Below the pieces are notes generated by a model that saw only the letters and a list, made by a program, of their open reading frames with translations, made no database searches and was not told where the DNA came from. This document shows positions 1 through 8,885 of a stretch of DNA of 64,000 nucleotides, in pieces (the stretch's first letter is position 1; each line of letters begins with the position of its first letter). Origin of the DNA: Comamonas testosteroni TK102 (GTDB lineage Bacteria; Pseudomonadota; Gammaproteobacteria; Burkholderiales; Burkholderiaceae_C). The position numbers were made by a program, and so were the translations under genes. The stretch covers positions 620,001-684,000 of the forward strand of contig NZ_CP006704.1 of the NCBI RefSeq assembly GCF_000739375.1, given 5' to 3'.

Positions 1-1947
1 CGCTACCCGCTGTGGGGATGGACCTATTTCCGCTGGTGGTTTGCCGACCGGCTGGTGGAGGCCGTGCCCATCGCGATGATCACCGGTTCCTCGCTGCACC
101 CGCTGTGGCTGCGTGCGCTGGGCGCGAAAGTGGGCCTTGAGACCAATCTCGGTTCCATGACGGTGCGTGCGCCCGACCTGCTGGTCATCGGCGACGGCGT
201 GAGTGTGGGCAATGCCGTGAGCCTGGAGAATGCGCGCGTCGAAGGCGGTGAGCTGGTGCTGGGCCGTATCGCCATCGGCAACGAGGTCTGCATAGGCTCC
301 TATGTGGTTGTGGAAGGCAATACCCGTCTCGAAGACTGGGCCCACCTTGAGGGGCAGTCGGCGCTGGCCGACGGCATGGTCCAGCCTGCGCGCAGCATCT
401 GGGCCGGCTCGCCGGCGCGGGCCGTGGGCGAGTTCGACCCTGGCAGCCTGCCGCCGCGCCAGACGGCGGGTCGGCTGCGCCAGGCCCTGGAGATGCTGGT
501 CTTCCTGGCGGGTGGGCTGCTGGTGGCCACGCTGTTCTTCATGCCGGTGTTCCCGACCTTCATGCTGATCGACGTGCTCGACGTCGAGGCGATCTCGGTG
601 CGGCCGTTGCTGGAGCAGGGCGTGGTCGATGCGGGGGGAGCCTTCATGCTGCGCCTTCTCAAGTTCTTCGTGCTGGCCCTGCCATCCAGCCTGGTGCTGG
701 TGGCATGCACGGTGCTGGCAGCGGCGCTGGTGCGCTATCTGTTCCTGCCGCGTACGCGGGCCGGTACCTGGTCGGTGCACAGCGGGCGTTACCTGGGTAA
801 ATGGCTGGTCAACCAGATCCAGGAGGCGAGCCTGTCCACGCTGCACGGCATCTACGCCACGGTCTACTCCTCCACCTGGTACCGGCTGCTGGGCGCCAAG
901 GTCGGCAGGCAGACCGAGCTGTCCACGGCACTGGGCGTGGTGCCCGATATGTTGACGCTGGGTGACGAATGCTTTGTGGCCGATGCAGTGATGCTGGGCG
1001 ACGAGCTCATCGACGGCGGCTGGATGACGGTCAAGCCCACGGTAGTGTCGCGCCGCAGTTTCATCGGCAACGGCGCCTATGTGCCCGATGGCTCGACCAT
1101 CCCCGAGAATGTGCTCATAGGCGTGATGACGGCCGTGCCACGCAATGCGGACATGCAAAGTGGCGACACCTGGCTGGGGGCGCCTGCGATCAACTTGCCG
1201 GCGCGCGAGGTCGCACAGGGCTATCCAGAGCATCTGACGTTTGCGCCTTCTGCGTGGCGGCGAGTCGCGCGCGGGTTGGTGGAGGCCGTTCGCATTGCCG
1301 TTCCACATGCGCTGGTGATTGCCGTCGGCTATGCCATTGTGCTGGATGCGATGCCTCTGGCTTCTGAAGAGCGCTGGGGGGCCGTGGTGCTGGACCTGGC
1401 CATTTCGGGGGTGCTCTTCGGGATCGTGGCGTTCTTTCTGGTGGCGCTGTTCAAATGGCTGACGATCAGGCGCTACGGCAAGACGGCCGTGCCCATGTGG
1501 ACACCTTTTGTCTGGCTCTCCGAGGCTGCGACCAATATGTATGAGGGCATGGCCGTGCCCAACTTCCTGCGTTACCTGCGTGGCACACCCTGGCTGCCAC
1601 TGGCCATGAACCTGATGGGCTGCAAGATTGCGGCCAGCGTCTATCTGGATACCACCGACATCACCGAGCATGACTGCGTGACGATCGGCGCCCATAGCGA
1701 GCTCAACGCGCTGTGTTGTCCGCAGACTCATCTGTTCGAGGACCGGGTGATGAAGATAGACCATGTGTCCATAGGCAGCCGCGTGACCATGGGCGCGCGC
1801 TGCACTGTGCTCTACAGTGCCAGCGTAGGCGACGACGTACAGCTCGGGCCGCTGACCCTGGTGATGAAGGGCGAGACCCTGCCTGCGCGCACGCGCTGGG
1901 AGGGTGCACCGGCCGCACCGGCCCGGCGCCGCACCGGGACGGCCTGA
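1..1947 (+). CDS. Pls/PosA-family non-ribosomal peptide synthetase, C-terminal part (5' end outside window)
   Basis: This is the 3' part of a gene whose reading frame is open to the first base of the window. The 648 visible codons match the terminal domain of Pls/PosA-type synthetases (TIGR02353), which make small cationic homopolymers such as polylysine-like peptides. Three left-handed beta-helix blocks (hexapeptide repeats of the I-G-x-x-V type, at about residues 55-150, 290-400 and 545-640) alternate with pairs of hydrophobic membrane segments (about 160-190, 215-245, 430-450 and 460-485). The adenylation and carrier domains should lie upstream. The stop overlaps the start of a phosphopantetheinyl transferase gene, which fits a need to activate the carrier domain. 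The product is unknown. Confidence 0.85.
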   Translation, partial: RYPLWGWTYFRWWFADRLVEAVPIAMITGSSLHPLWLRALGAKVGLETNLGSMTVRAPDLLVIGDGVSVGNAVSLENARVEGGELVLGRIAIGNEVCIGSYVVVEGNTRLEDWAHLEGQSALADGMVQPARSIWAGSPARAVGEFDPGSLPPRQTAGRLRQALEMLVFLAGGLLVATLFFMPVFPTFMLIDVLDVEAISVRPLLEQGVVDAGGAFMLRLLKFFVLALPSSLVLVACTVLAAALVRYLFLPRTRAGTWSVHSGRYLGKWLVNQIQEASLSTLHGIYATVYSSTWYRLLGAKVGRQTELSTALGVVPDMLTLGDECFVADAVMLGDELIDGGWMTVKPTVVSRRSFIGNGAYVPDGSTIPENVLIGVMTAVPRNADMQSGDTWLGAPAINLPAREVAQGYPEHLTFAPSAWRRVARGLVEAVRIAVPHALVIAVGYAIVLDAMPLASEERWGAVVLDLAISGVLFGIVAFFLVALFKWLTIRRYGKTAVPMWTPFVWLSEAATNMYEGMAVPNFLRYLRGTPWLPLAMNLMGCKIAASVYLDTTDITEHDCVTIGAHSELNALCCPQTHLFEDRVMKIDHVSIGSRVTMGARCTVLYSASVGDDVQLGPLTLVMKGETLPARTRWEGAPAAPARRRTGTA

Positions 1948-2558
1948 TGCAGATCCGGCCCTGCCTCCTTGCCGGCGAGCGGCGAGCCGGCGCGCCGCAG
2001 CTGCGGCTGGTCCAGGGTCTGGATGCCACAGACCGTGACAGGGCGCGAGGCCAGGCTCGGGTGGCGCTGCGAACCTGTCTGGCTCCGGAGCTAGGCTGTA
2101 CCGAGGCCGAGCTGGAGGTCAGCAACCTGCGCAACCAGGCGCCGCGGCTGTTGCTGCGCGGCAAGCCGCTTGCGGCGCCGCACTGCTCCATCAGCCATGC
2201 GCCGGGACTGGCACTGCTGGCCTGGCATGACTTGGGGGCGGTAGGTGTGGATATCCAGGCCGTGGATGCGACCGCGCCGTGCCGCGAGCTGGAGGATGTG
2301 GCGCGCCTGTTTCTGAGGCCGGAAGCCGCTCGGAAGCTTCTGGATATTGCGCCGGATACTCTATTTTTTGAAGCGTTTGCGAGCGCCTGGACGCAGCACG
2401 AAGCCAGACTTAAATGCGCTGGCCTGGGTCTGGCTGAATGGAGTGGCTCGCTGCAGGCGCGACTGACGGGCATGAACTGTGCACCGCTGAAGCCCGCAGC
2501 TGGCTATGCGGGCGCCGTGGCCTGGTATGGCACTGCCGGCAGCGGCGGCGTGCGCTGA
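1947..2558 (+). CDS. 4'-phosphopantetheinyl transferase superfamily protein
   Basis: This enzyme would transfer the phosphopantetheine arm of CoA to the carrier domain of the synthetase just upstream. The 203-residue protein has the two family signatures: G-V-D-I around residue 98 (metal-binding Asp) and an F-x-x-x-W-x-x-x-E-A-x-x-K helix around residues 142-154. It also has the S-I-S-H-A segment that contacts CoA. The ATG overlaps the upstream stop (TGATG), so translation is probably coupled. The reading frame stays open far upstream inside the synthetase gene, but the overlap start gives a normal family length. Its substrate is inferred from position only. Confidence 0.85.
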   Translation: MQIRPCLLAGERRAGAPQLRLVQGLDATDRDRARGQARVALRTCLAPELGCTEAELEVSNLRNQAPRLLLRGKPLAAPHCSISHAPGLALLAWHDLGAVGVDIQAVDATAPCRELEDVARLFLRPEAARKLLDIAPDTLFFEAFASAWTQHEARLKCAGLGLAEWSGSLQARLTGMNCAPLKPAAGYAGAVAWYGTAGSGGVR

Positions 2559-2593
2559 ACAGGCTCTACATCAGGATTCGATCGCCCAAAAAA

Positions 2594-2614
2594 AAGGCTG
2601 CCGGAGGCAGCCTT
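2594..2614 (-). terminator. Rho-independent terminator after the first TRAP dctM gene
   Basis: A 9-bp perfect stem (AAGGCTGCC / GGCAGCCTT) with a 3-nt loop is followed on the minus strand by a run of eight T. It sits between the converging ends of the phosphopantetheinyl transferase gene and dctM, in the orientation that ends dctM transcription. Confidence 0.8.
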
Positions 2615-2632
2615 GGCGGATGAGCGCAGTGC

Positions 2633-3919
2633 TTACTGGAAGCCCAGCGTATGCGGCAGCCAGGTGGACAGTGCCGGGATGAAGGTCAGCAGGCACAGCA
2701 CGACGAAGTGTGCCAGCAGGAACAGCGGCATCTCGCGCGTCAGATCGGTGATGGACACGCGCGTGGACACGGCGGTCACGAACAGCAGGCCGCCGACCGG
2801 CGGCGTGATCATGCCCAGCGTGAGGTTGACGATCACCACCATGGCGAAGTGCGTTGGATCGATGCCCAGGCTGAAGGCGATGGGCGCAAGAATGGGCACC
2901 AGAATCATCACACCGGGCAGCGGCTCCATGAAGATGCCGAAGACCAGCAGCAGAATGTTCACGGCAATCAGGAACATGACGGGCGAGAGTTCCCAGCTCA
3001 CGATCAGCTCGGACAGATACTGCGGAATGCCTTCCACCGTGAGCACCCAGGCAAATGCTGCCGAGGTCGCCATCACCAGCAGCACCGAGGCCGTGAGCAT
3101 GGCCGAGCGCGCCAGGATGCCGGGCAGGGCCGACCACTTGAGCGTGCGGTAAACCCATTTGCCGCAGACCAGGGCATAGAACACGGCCACGACGGACGCT
3201 TCCGTGGGCGTGAAGATGCCGAAGCGGATGCCGACCACGATGAGCACGATGAGCATCAGCGCGGGGATGGCCTTGAAGCTGGTGCTCCACATCTCGCGTG
3301 CCGAAGGGCGCGGCTCGGTGCTGCGGTAGTTGCGCTTCTTGCAGACCCACCAGTTGACGGCCGCCATGGCCAGCGCGATCAGAATGCCGGGAATGAAGCC
3401 GGCCATGAACAGGCCGCCCACGGAGACATTCTCATCCTGCAGCGCATAGATGATCATGCTCACCGATGGCGGAATGATGGGGCCCACGATGGCGGTGCTG
3501 GCCGTCAGCGCGGCTGCATAGGGGCGGCTGTAGCCGGCCTTGTCCATCATCTTGACCATCATGGAGCCGGGGCCGGCTGCATCGGCCAGGGCCGAGCCCG
3601 AGATGCCCGAGAACATGGTCAGCGACAGCACATTGGCATAGCCCAGGCCGCCGCGCAGATGGCCGACGAACTGGGCGGCAAAGCGCAGCAGCACGGCCGT
3701 GAGCGCACCGCCCGACATCAGCTCTGCGGCCAGGATGAAGAAGGGCACGGCCATCAGCGGAAAGCTGTCGATGCCCGTGAACATTTCCTTGAAGACGATC
3801 AGCTGTGGATAACGTCCACCGACAAAGACTGCAAGGGCTGCCGAGATGGCCAGCGCAAACGCCACCGGAAAGCCCAGCGTGAGCAGGGCGATGATGGCAA
3901 CAAATAAAGTGATACCCAT
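2633..3919 (-). CDS. TRAP transporter large permease subunit (DctM family)
   Basis: This is the large membrane subunit of a tripartite ATP-independent periplasmic transporter, which imports an organic acid using an ion gradient. The 428-residue protein is almost entirely hydrophobic, with about 12 membrane segments and family segments such as G-P-I-I-P-P-S (about residue 145) and I-T-P-P-V-G-G (about 370). Start at ATG 3919 (MGITLFV). The small subunit lies upstream but is separated by 426 bp of tandem repeat, whereas most TRAP operons have the two genes adjacent or fused. The substrate cannot be read from the sequence. Confidence 0.93.
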   Translation of the reverse strand: MGITLFVAIIALLTLGFPVAFALAISAALAVFVGGRYPQLIVFKEMFTGIDSFPLMAVPFFILAAELMSGGALTAVLLRFAAQFVGHLRGGLGYANVLSLTMFSGISGSALADAAGPGSMMVKMMDKAGYSRPYAAALTASTAIVGPIIPPSVSMIIYALQDENVSVGGLFMAGFIPGILIALAMAAVNWWVCKKRNYRSTEPRPSAREMWSTSFKAIPALMLIVLIVVGIRFGIFTPTEASVVAVFYALVCGKWVYRTLKWSALPGILARSAMLTASVLLVMATSAAFAWVLTVEGIPQYLSELIVSWELSPVMFLIAVNILLLVFGIFMEPLPGVMILVPILAPIAFSLGIDPTHFAMVVIVNLTLGMITPPVGGLLFVTAVSTRVSITDLTREMPLFLLAHFVVLCLLTFIPALSTWLPHTLGFQ

Positions 3920-3942
3920 GATGTTTCAGTCAATCAGTGATT

Positions 3943-4335
3943 CATGGCGCAGCGCATGAAACTGGCGCACCCCAAGTGAGATACACCGATGAAGGGCCTA
4001 TGCCGGCCGCGCCGCCCCGCACCGAGGTGTGTCTCCCTCCCGCGAAGCGAGAGAGGGGGGGAGGCGCGCAGCGACTCAGATTCGTGGCGCAATGCATAAA
4101 ACTGGGCTGACCCAGGCCAGGGACAGCGAGCAAGGGCCTATGCCGGCCGCGCCGCCCCGCAGCGAGGCTGTCGTCCCCCTTCCAGGGGGGAGGCGCGCAG
4201 CGACTCAGATTCGTGGCGCAATGCATAAAACTGGGCTGACCCAGGCCAGGGACAGCGAGCAAGGGCCTATGCCGGCCGCGCCGCCCCGCAGCTAGGCTGT
4301 CGTCCCCCTTCCAGGGGGAAGGCGCGCAGCGACTC
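3943..4335. repeat. Three-copy tandem repeat (129-bp period) between dctM and dctQ
   Basis: The block starting AGGCGCGCAG recurs at 4062, 4191 and 4320, an exact 129-bp spacing. The units 4062-4190 and 4191-4319 are nearly identical, and a diverged, shorter unit precedes them (about 3943-4061). Because 129 is divisible by three, a repetitive open frame appears on both strands, but it has no start signal and no protein-like composition. The ends resemble the dispersed intergenic repeat also seen near 7140 and 21352. It fills the whole 426-bp gap between dctM and dctQ. Confidence 0.85.
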
Positions 4336-4345
4336 AGGGGGTGTT

Positions 4346-4861
4346 TCATATAGACGCTGCGGCATCCGCATCCATTTCATCCGACTCTGCGAAGCTGCCT
4401 GCGGTGATGTAGCCGCGTGCGATGAACAGCAGATGGATCAGCATCAGCACAAAGCCCACAGGCATGGCGCCGTAGATATAGGAGATCGGAATGTCCGTGG
4501 CCGCCGTGGTCTGAAAGCGTGTGGCGTACACATACTGCGACGAGGTCACGGTCATCACGACAAAGAAGACCGCCAGGATCAGCACGACAAAGCCGCGCAT
4601 GGCCTGCGCCTTGCGGGTGCTCACGCTGCGGTGCAGATTGTCGATGGCCACATGGCCGCCAAAGCGCAGCACCAGGCCGGAGCCCAGAAAAGTGACCCAG
4701 ATCATCATGTGGCGGGCCACTTCTTCGGCCCAGACGATGGAGTCGCCCGTGGTGTAGCGCAGCACCACATTGGCGAAAACGATGCAGGCCATGGCCAGCA
4801 GCAGCAAGATCAGCAGCCAGCGATTGCCGGCCACGAGAGTGCGTTCGATACGATCAAGCAT
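4346..4861 (-). CDS. TRAP transporter small permease subunit (DctQ family)
   Basis: This is the small membrane subunit that pairs with the large permease in TRAP importers. The 171-residue protein has four predicted membrane helices (about residues 18-38, 48-70, 90-112 and 130-152) and the W-A-E-E-V-A-R motif between helices 1 and 2 that is usual for DctQ. ATG 4861 (MLDRIERTL) was chosen. The frame continues to a TTG at 4903, which would add 14 residues, and neither start has a strong ribosome-binding site. It lies between the binding-protein gene and a tandem repeat that separates it from dctM. Confidence 0.88.
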   Translation of the reverse strand: MLDRIERTLVAGNRWLLILLLLAMACIVFANVVLRYTTGDSIVWAEEVARHMMIWVTFLGSGLVLRFGGHVAIDNLHRSVSTRKAQAMRGFVVLILAVFFVVMTVTSSQYVYATRFQTTAATDIPISYIYGAMPVGFVLMLIHLLFIARGYITAGSFAESDEMDADAAASI

Positions 4862-5062
4862 AGGAATGGGGGTGAGCAGAGGCAGCGGCGAAGCCTGCCG
4901 CAAGAGCCGGCTGCGTCACGGAGTTGAAGGCTGCGTCATCATCGGCGGGAATTGGCGCAAGTCCATTCGTGCTGACCGCAGCCGGGCAAGGACCTGCCGT
5001 GCCCAGGAGTGAGAAAAATGCATGGACCAGCCTCAGCGGAGGCCGTCCCATGGTGCCGTTGC

Positions 5063-6049
5063 TTACTTGACGGCGGTGATGGAGTCCAGCGTCTTCTGGC
5101 CGAACTTCTTGGCGTATTCCTTGTAGGCGGGCTCCAGCGCGGTGCGGAAGGCGGCCTGATCGACCTTCTCGACGACCTTCATGCCGTTGGCCTTGGCTTC
5201 TTCAACGCCCTTCTTCTCCACGTTGTCCACAAAGGCGCGCGAGGCAAGTGCCCCCTTCTTGGCGGCTTCCGTGAAGGCGGTCTTCTGGGCGGCATTCAGC
5301 GATCCCCAGAACGAGGGCGACACGATCAGGGCCATGGGGGCGTAGACGTGGGAGGTCAGGGTCAGGTGCTTTTGCACTTGCCACAGCTTGGCGGACACCA
5401 GCACGGAGATGGGGTTCTCCTGGCCGTCGATCGTGCCTTGCTGCAGCGCACCGATGACTTCGGGCCAGGACATGGGGGTGGGCGAGGCACCCAGGGTGCG
5501 GAAGGCCGTGATGTGCACGGGGTTCTCGGTCACGCGGATCTTCAGGCCCTTGAGGTCAGCCACGCCATTGACGGCATGCTTGTTGTTGCTCAGGTGGCGA
5601 AAGCCCTGCTCGCCCCATGCCAGCGCGATCAGGCCGCGCTTCTGGAACTTGGCCAGCAGGTCCTGACCGAAGGCACCGTCCATCACGGCTCGTGCGTGCT
5701 GGGTGTCGCGGAACAGGAAGGGGATGTCCACCACGCCCACATCGGGCACGAAGTTGCTCAGGGCGCCGGTGGAGACGATGGCGGCTTCCACGGTGCCCAG
5801 CTGCAGACCTTCGATCAGCTCACGCTCGCCACCCAGGGCGGAGGCGGGGAACTGCTTGAACTTGTAGGCACCATTGGTGCCTTTTTCCACGCCTTCGGCC
5901 CAGGCGTTGGCGGCAGCGCCGTAGTGGGAGTTGACGGCCAGCGCATAGCCAATCTTGACTTCCTTGCCCTGGGCAAATGCAGTGCCTGCGGTCAGGGCGG
6001 CTGTTGCTGCCACGGCCGTGGCGACGAAGGTGCGGCGAATCATGCGCAT
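5063..6049 (-). CDS. TRAP transporter substrate-binding protein (DctP family)
   Basis: This periplasmic receptor captures the substrate and hands it to the TRAP permease. The 328 residues start with a signal peptide (MRMIRRTFVATAV, cleavage after A-F-A at about 26). Family features follow: G-G-E-R-E-L-I-E-G at about 72 and the K-G-L-K-I-R-V core around 168, which holds the Arg that usually binds the substrate carboxylate. ATG 6049 is followed six bases later by a second ATG, and either could be used. It is the first gene of the operon dctP-dctQ-dctM on the minus strand. No regulator is adjacent, and the ligand is unknown. Confidence 0.93.
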   Translation of the reverse strand: MRMIRRTFVATAVAATAALTAGTAFAQGKEVKIGYALAVNSHYGAAANAWAEGVEKGTNGAYKFKQFPASALGGERELIEGLQLGTVEAAIVSTGALSNFVPDVGVVDIPFLFRDTQHARAVMDGAFGQDLLAKFQKRGLIALAWGEQGFRHLSNNKHAVNGVADLKGLKIRVTENPVHITAFRTLGASPTPMSWPEVIGALQQGTIDGQENPISVLVSAKLWQVQKHLTLTSHVYAPMALIVSPSFWGSLNAAQKTAFTEAAKKGALASRAFVDNVEKKGVEEAKANGMKVVEKVDQAAFRTALEPAYKEYAKKFGQKTLDSITAVK

Positions 6050-6180
6050 GGTGTTGGTCTCTCAGAAATGTTTTGAAATGAATCAAAAATTGTAGTGAGT
6101 GCCAACCGTGGGTTTTTACGCATCCGGGGGTCGTCTTGTACGGGTGGGTGCATCGTGTTTGGCGATGGATGGGCGTCAAA

Positions 6181-6214
6181 AAAGGCCTCTGTGCCGACAA
6201 GCACGGAGGCCTTT
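6181..6214 (-). terminator. Rho-independent terminator after the HAD phosphatase gene
   Basis: A 14-bp stem with one G-T pair (6181-6194 with 6201-6214, loop CGACAA) is followed on the minus strand by six T. It faces the direction that ends the HAD gene and insulates the TRAP operon downstream. A copy of an 84-bp palindromic element lies between the gene and this terminator. Confidence 0.85.
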
Positions 6215-6220
6215 GAAAAT

Positions 6221-6304
6221 GAGAGCTGCTTACGCTTGTTCTAAAACGATTTCAGATCGTTTTGATATTGAAATCGTTAAGCAATAAGCGGTTACAGCTA
6301 CTAT
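6221..6304. repeat. 84-bp palindromic dispersed element, copy 1
   Basis: Outer arms AGAGCTGCTTACGCTTG and TAAGCGGTTACAGCTACT are imperfect inverted repeats, and the centre has GATTTCA facing TGAAATC. The element is AT-richer than its surroundings and overlaps the stop codon of the HAD gene (TAG on the minus strand at 6301-6303). Related copies lie at about 21504, 28862, 43220 and 61347. Confidence 0.7.
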
Positions 6305-7101
6305 TTTTGCTGAGCCAGCAACTGATCGGCAAGCTGCACAAAGCCGTCGCCGCGCTCGGCCGTGGTCACATAGCGCGGCAGATGCCTGAGCTGGGGCACG
6401 AAGCGCGCGATATTGGCCACGCCCACGCTGTGGGGCATGTGCTCGAACATCTGCTGGTCGTTGGTCGAGTCGCCGATATACACCCAGCGCGCCAGCGTGG
6501 CGTCCAGATCGATGTCGAACAGCTCGCGCGTGATCCAGCGCGCACCTTCGAGCTTGTTGTGCTCGCCGAACCAGCCATTGATGTGGATGGAGCTGACGGT
6601 GGCATTCATGCCGGCCGCCTTCATGATGGCCACGCATTCATCGATCTGTGCCTGGGGCAGGTTCGTGAATTCGCTGTGATCCACGGCGATATCGCATTCG
6701 CGGCCGGCCGAGTCCGTGGCGCGTTTGGCGCCGGGCACGGTGGCCTCGATCTGCTCGAGCACCTGCTGCATGCGGGCAAAGTTGCGGGCGCGCTCGTCGG
6801 CCGCTTGCTGGTAGAGCTTGTCCAGGCCGCCCTGGGCATTGCGGCGCAGGGCCACGGCACCGTTCTCGGCCACGATGGCGTCCACGGGCCAGGCCGATGC
6901 AAACGGCACGCTCCAGCCGACGGGGCGGCCGGTGATGGGCACCACTTTCAGGCCCGCATCCTTGAGGCGCGCAATGGCGGCCACCACATGCTCGGGCACC
7001 ACGCCGTCGGTGGTCAGCGTGTCGTCGATATCGGTCAGCACGCCCAGCAGCTTGGCAGGTGTCTGCAGCTCAGACAAAGGACGCAGAAATTCTTGGCTCA
7101 C
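6301..7101 (-). CDS. HAD-IIB family hydrolase (mannosyl-3-phosphoglycerate / sucrose-phosphate phosphatase-like)
   Basis: This is a soluble Mg-dependent phosphatase of the haloacid dehalogenase superfamily. In the 266 residues, motif I is T-D-I-D-D-T-L-T (nucleophile at about Asp24), motif II is I-T-G-R-P (about 56-60) and motif IV is Y-I-G-D-S-T-N-D (about 213-220). The cap between motifs II and III is of the alpha/beta IIB type. The G-D-S-T-N-D-x-x-M-F spacing and E-N-G-A segment resemble sugar-phosphate phosphatases, but the actual substrate is unknown. It stands alone with its own terminator downstream. The stop codon is supplied by the edge of a palindromic repeat, so the extreme C-terminus may differ from orthologues. 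Confidence 0.85.
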   Translation of the reverse strand: MSQEFLRPLSELQTPAKLLGVLTDIDDTLTTDGVVPEHVVAAIARLKDAGLKVVPITGRPVGWSVPFASAWPVDAIVAENGAVALRRNAQGGLDKLYQQAADERARNFARMQQVLEQIEATVPGAKRATDSAGRECDIAVDHSEFTNLPQAQIDECVAIMKAAGMNATVSSIHINGWFGEHNKLEGARWITRELFDIDLDATLARWVYIGDSTNDQQMFEHMPHSVGVANIARFVPQLRHLPRYVTTAERGDGFVQLADQLLAQQK

Positions 7102-7139
7102 AACAAACTCTCAATGCATTGCAAAAGACGCTTGAACCT

Positions 7140-7249
7140 GGCGCGGCCCATCGGCGGGACGCCGAACAAGGGCCGCCCCTTACGCTCAGGGCGTCGTCCC
7201 CCGGCGGCGAAGCCAGAGAGGGGGAAGGCGCGAAGCGCCTCAGGGGGTG
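7140..7249. repeat. Dispersed intergenic repeat (CCCCTGAGGCGCTT family), copy 1
   Basis: Read on the minus strand this begins CACCCCCTGAGGCGCTTCG, continues into the GCGCCTTCCCCCTCTCT block and a GGGGGACGAC block, and ends in a GC-rich tail. The same head and blocks occur after ahcY (about 21352) and, modified, in the tandem repeat at 3943-4335. It fills most of the gap between prfC and the HAD gene. Confidence 0.7.
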
Positions 7250-7256
7250 ATCGCGC

Positions 7257-8885
7257 TCAGTTCGCTGAGCCCAGTGCCAGGCCCGCATGCTCGCGCAGCG
7301 GGTGGAAATGGATCTTGGGGAAACGCTCCTGGGCCAGGCGCACGTCATAGGGGCTGGTGCACAGATAGGCCAGGGTGTCGGCCGCATCATGCGCCAGACG
7401 CATGGGGTAGGCGTTCTCGAACTCGCGCAGCTCGGCGGGCGAGTCGGCCGTGATCCAGCGCGCACCGGTGTACTGGCAGCCTTCCAGGCGGACGTCGCAG
7501 TCGTACTCGGTCTTGAGGCGGTGCTGCACCACTTCGAACTGCAGCTGACCCACGGCGCCCAGCAGCATGTTGCCGCCGACATCGGGCTTGAAGACCTGAA
7601 TCGCGCCTTCCTCGCCCAGCTGCATCAGGCCTTGCTGCAGCTGCTTGGTGCGCAGCGGGTTCTTGAGCACCACGGTCATGAACATTTCGGGCGCGAAGAA
7701 GGGCAGGCCGGTGAACTGCAGATTGGGGCCATCGGTGATGGAGTCGCCCAGCTGCACGCCGCCGTGAATCGTGAAGCCGATGATGTCGCCCGCATAGGCT
7801 TCGTCGACGGCTTCGCGGCGCTGCGACATGAAGGTCACCACGGATGTGGGGCGCAGCTCCTTGCCGGTGCGCTGCACCTTCATCTTCATGCCAGGGGTGT
7901 ACTTGCCGCTGGCCACGCGCACGAAGGCGATGCGGTCACGGTGATTGGCATCCATGTTCGCCTGCACCTTGAACACCACGCCTGCGAAGGTCTTGTCTTC
8001 GGGGTTGATGGTGACTTCTTCGCGCTGGCGGTTCACTTCGGTGAAGGCAACGCGCGGGCCGGGCGGGGGCGACATGTCGACCACGGCGTTCAGCACTTCC
8101 ATCACACCGAAGTTGTTCACGCCGGAGCCGAAGAACACGGGGGTCAGCTTGCCGTCCAGAAACGCCTGGTGGTCCCATTCGGCCGATGCGCCCTGGGCCA
8201 GTTCCATGCTCTCGATGGCATCGTCGTAGGCCTGGCCGAAACGGGCACGCAGTCTGTCGACTTCCGTCAGCGCAATGACTTCGAAGTCTTCGGGGCGCTT
8301 TTCGCTGCCGGCGGCAAACACCGTCATGCTCTGCGTCTGCAGATTGATGATGCCGCCGAAGCTCTTGCCCTGACCCACGGGCCAGGTGATGGGGCAGCAG
8401 GGCATGCCCAGTTCGCGCTCGACTTCGTCCATGATGTCCAGCGGGTCGCGCACTTCCCGGTCGAACTTGTTGACGAAGGAGATGATGGGCGTGTTGCGCT
8501 GGCGGCAGACCTCGATCAGGCGGCGGGTCTGCGATTCAACGCCGTTGGCCGCGTCGATCACCATCAGCGCCGAGTCCACGGCCGTCAGCACGCGGTAGGT
8601 ATCTTCCGAGAAGTCCTTGTGGCCGGGAGTGTCGAGCAGGTTGATCACATGGTCGCGGTAGCTCATCTGCATCACCGACGAGGCCACCGAGATGCCGCGC
8701 TGCTTCTCGATTTCCATCCAGTCGGAGGTGGCGTGGCGCGAGGCCTTGCGGCCCTTGACGGCGCCGGCAATCTGGATCGCGCCCGAGAACAGCAGCAGCT
8801 TTTCGGTCAGCGTGGTCTTACCCGCGTCCGGGTGGGAGATGATGGCGAACGTACGACGGCGCCGGGTTTCTGGGGCGTATGACAC
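7257..8885 (-). CDS. prfC: Peptide chain release factor 3
   Basis: RF3 is the translational GTPase that removes RF1 and RF2 from the ribosome after termination. GTPase motifs: G1 S-H-P-D-A-G-K-T-T near residue 18, switch I with the G-I-S-V-A motif near 62, G3 D-T-P-G-H and G4 N-K-F-D. Residues R-G-I-S and the C-terminal RF3 domain set it apart from EF-G. The GTG at 8885 (SYAPETRRRRTF follows) gives 542 residues, close to the family norm of about 530. The frame stays open 30 codons further upstream, but that stretch is Cys-rich and unlike RF3. It is a single gene with a dispersed repeat downstream. Confidence 0.95.
   Translation of the reverse strand: MSYAPETRRRRTFAIISHPDAGKTTLTEKLLLFSGAIQIAGAVKGRKASRHATSDWMEIEKQRGISVASSVMQMSYRDHVINLLDTPGHKDFSEDTYRVLTAVDSALMVIDAANGVESQTRRLIEVCRQRNTPIISFVNKFDREVRDPLDIMDEVERELGMPCCPITWPVGQGKSFGGIINLQTQSMTVFAAGSEKRPEDFEVIALTEVDRLRARFGQAYDDAIESMELAQGASAEWDHQAFLDGKLTPVFFGSGVNNFGVMEVLNAVVDMSPPPGPRVAFTEVNRQREEVTINPEDKTFAGVVFKVQANMDANHRDRIAFVRVASGKYTPGMKMKVQRTGKELRPTSVVTFMSQRREAVDEAYAGDIIGFTIHGGVQLGDSITDGPNLQFTGLPFFAPEMFMTVVLKNPLRTKQLQQGLMQLGEEGAIQVFKPDVGGNMLLGAVGQLQFEVVQHRLKTEYDCDVRLEGCQYTGARWITADSPAELREFENAYPMRLAHDAADTLAYLCTSPYDVRLAQERFPKIHFHPLREHAGLALGSAN

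Noticed and set aside
2320..2400. AT-richer patch in the phosphopantetheinyl transferase gene as a sixth palindromic element
   Set aside because: It has an AAGC arm and a GAAGCG segment but lacks the GATTTCA/TGAAATC centre and the right spacing, and it encodes normal family sequence.
3942..4349. Long repetitive open frames on both strands between dctM and dctQ
   Set aside because: They exist only because the repeat period (129 bp) is a multiple of three. They have no ribosome-binding site, and their composition follows the DNA repeat rather than a protein.
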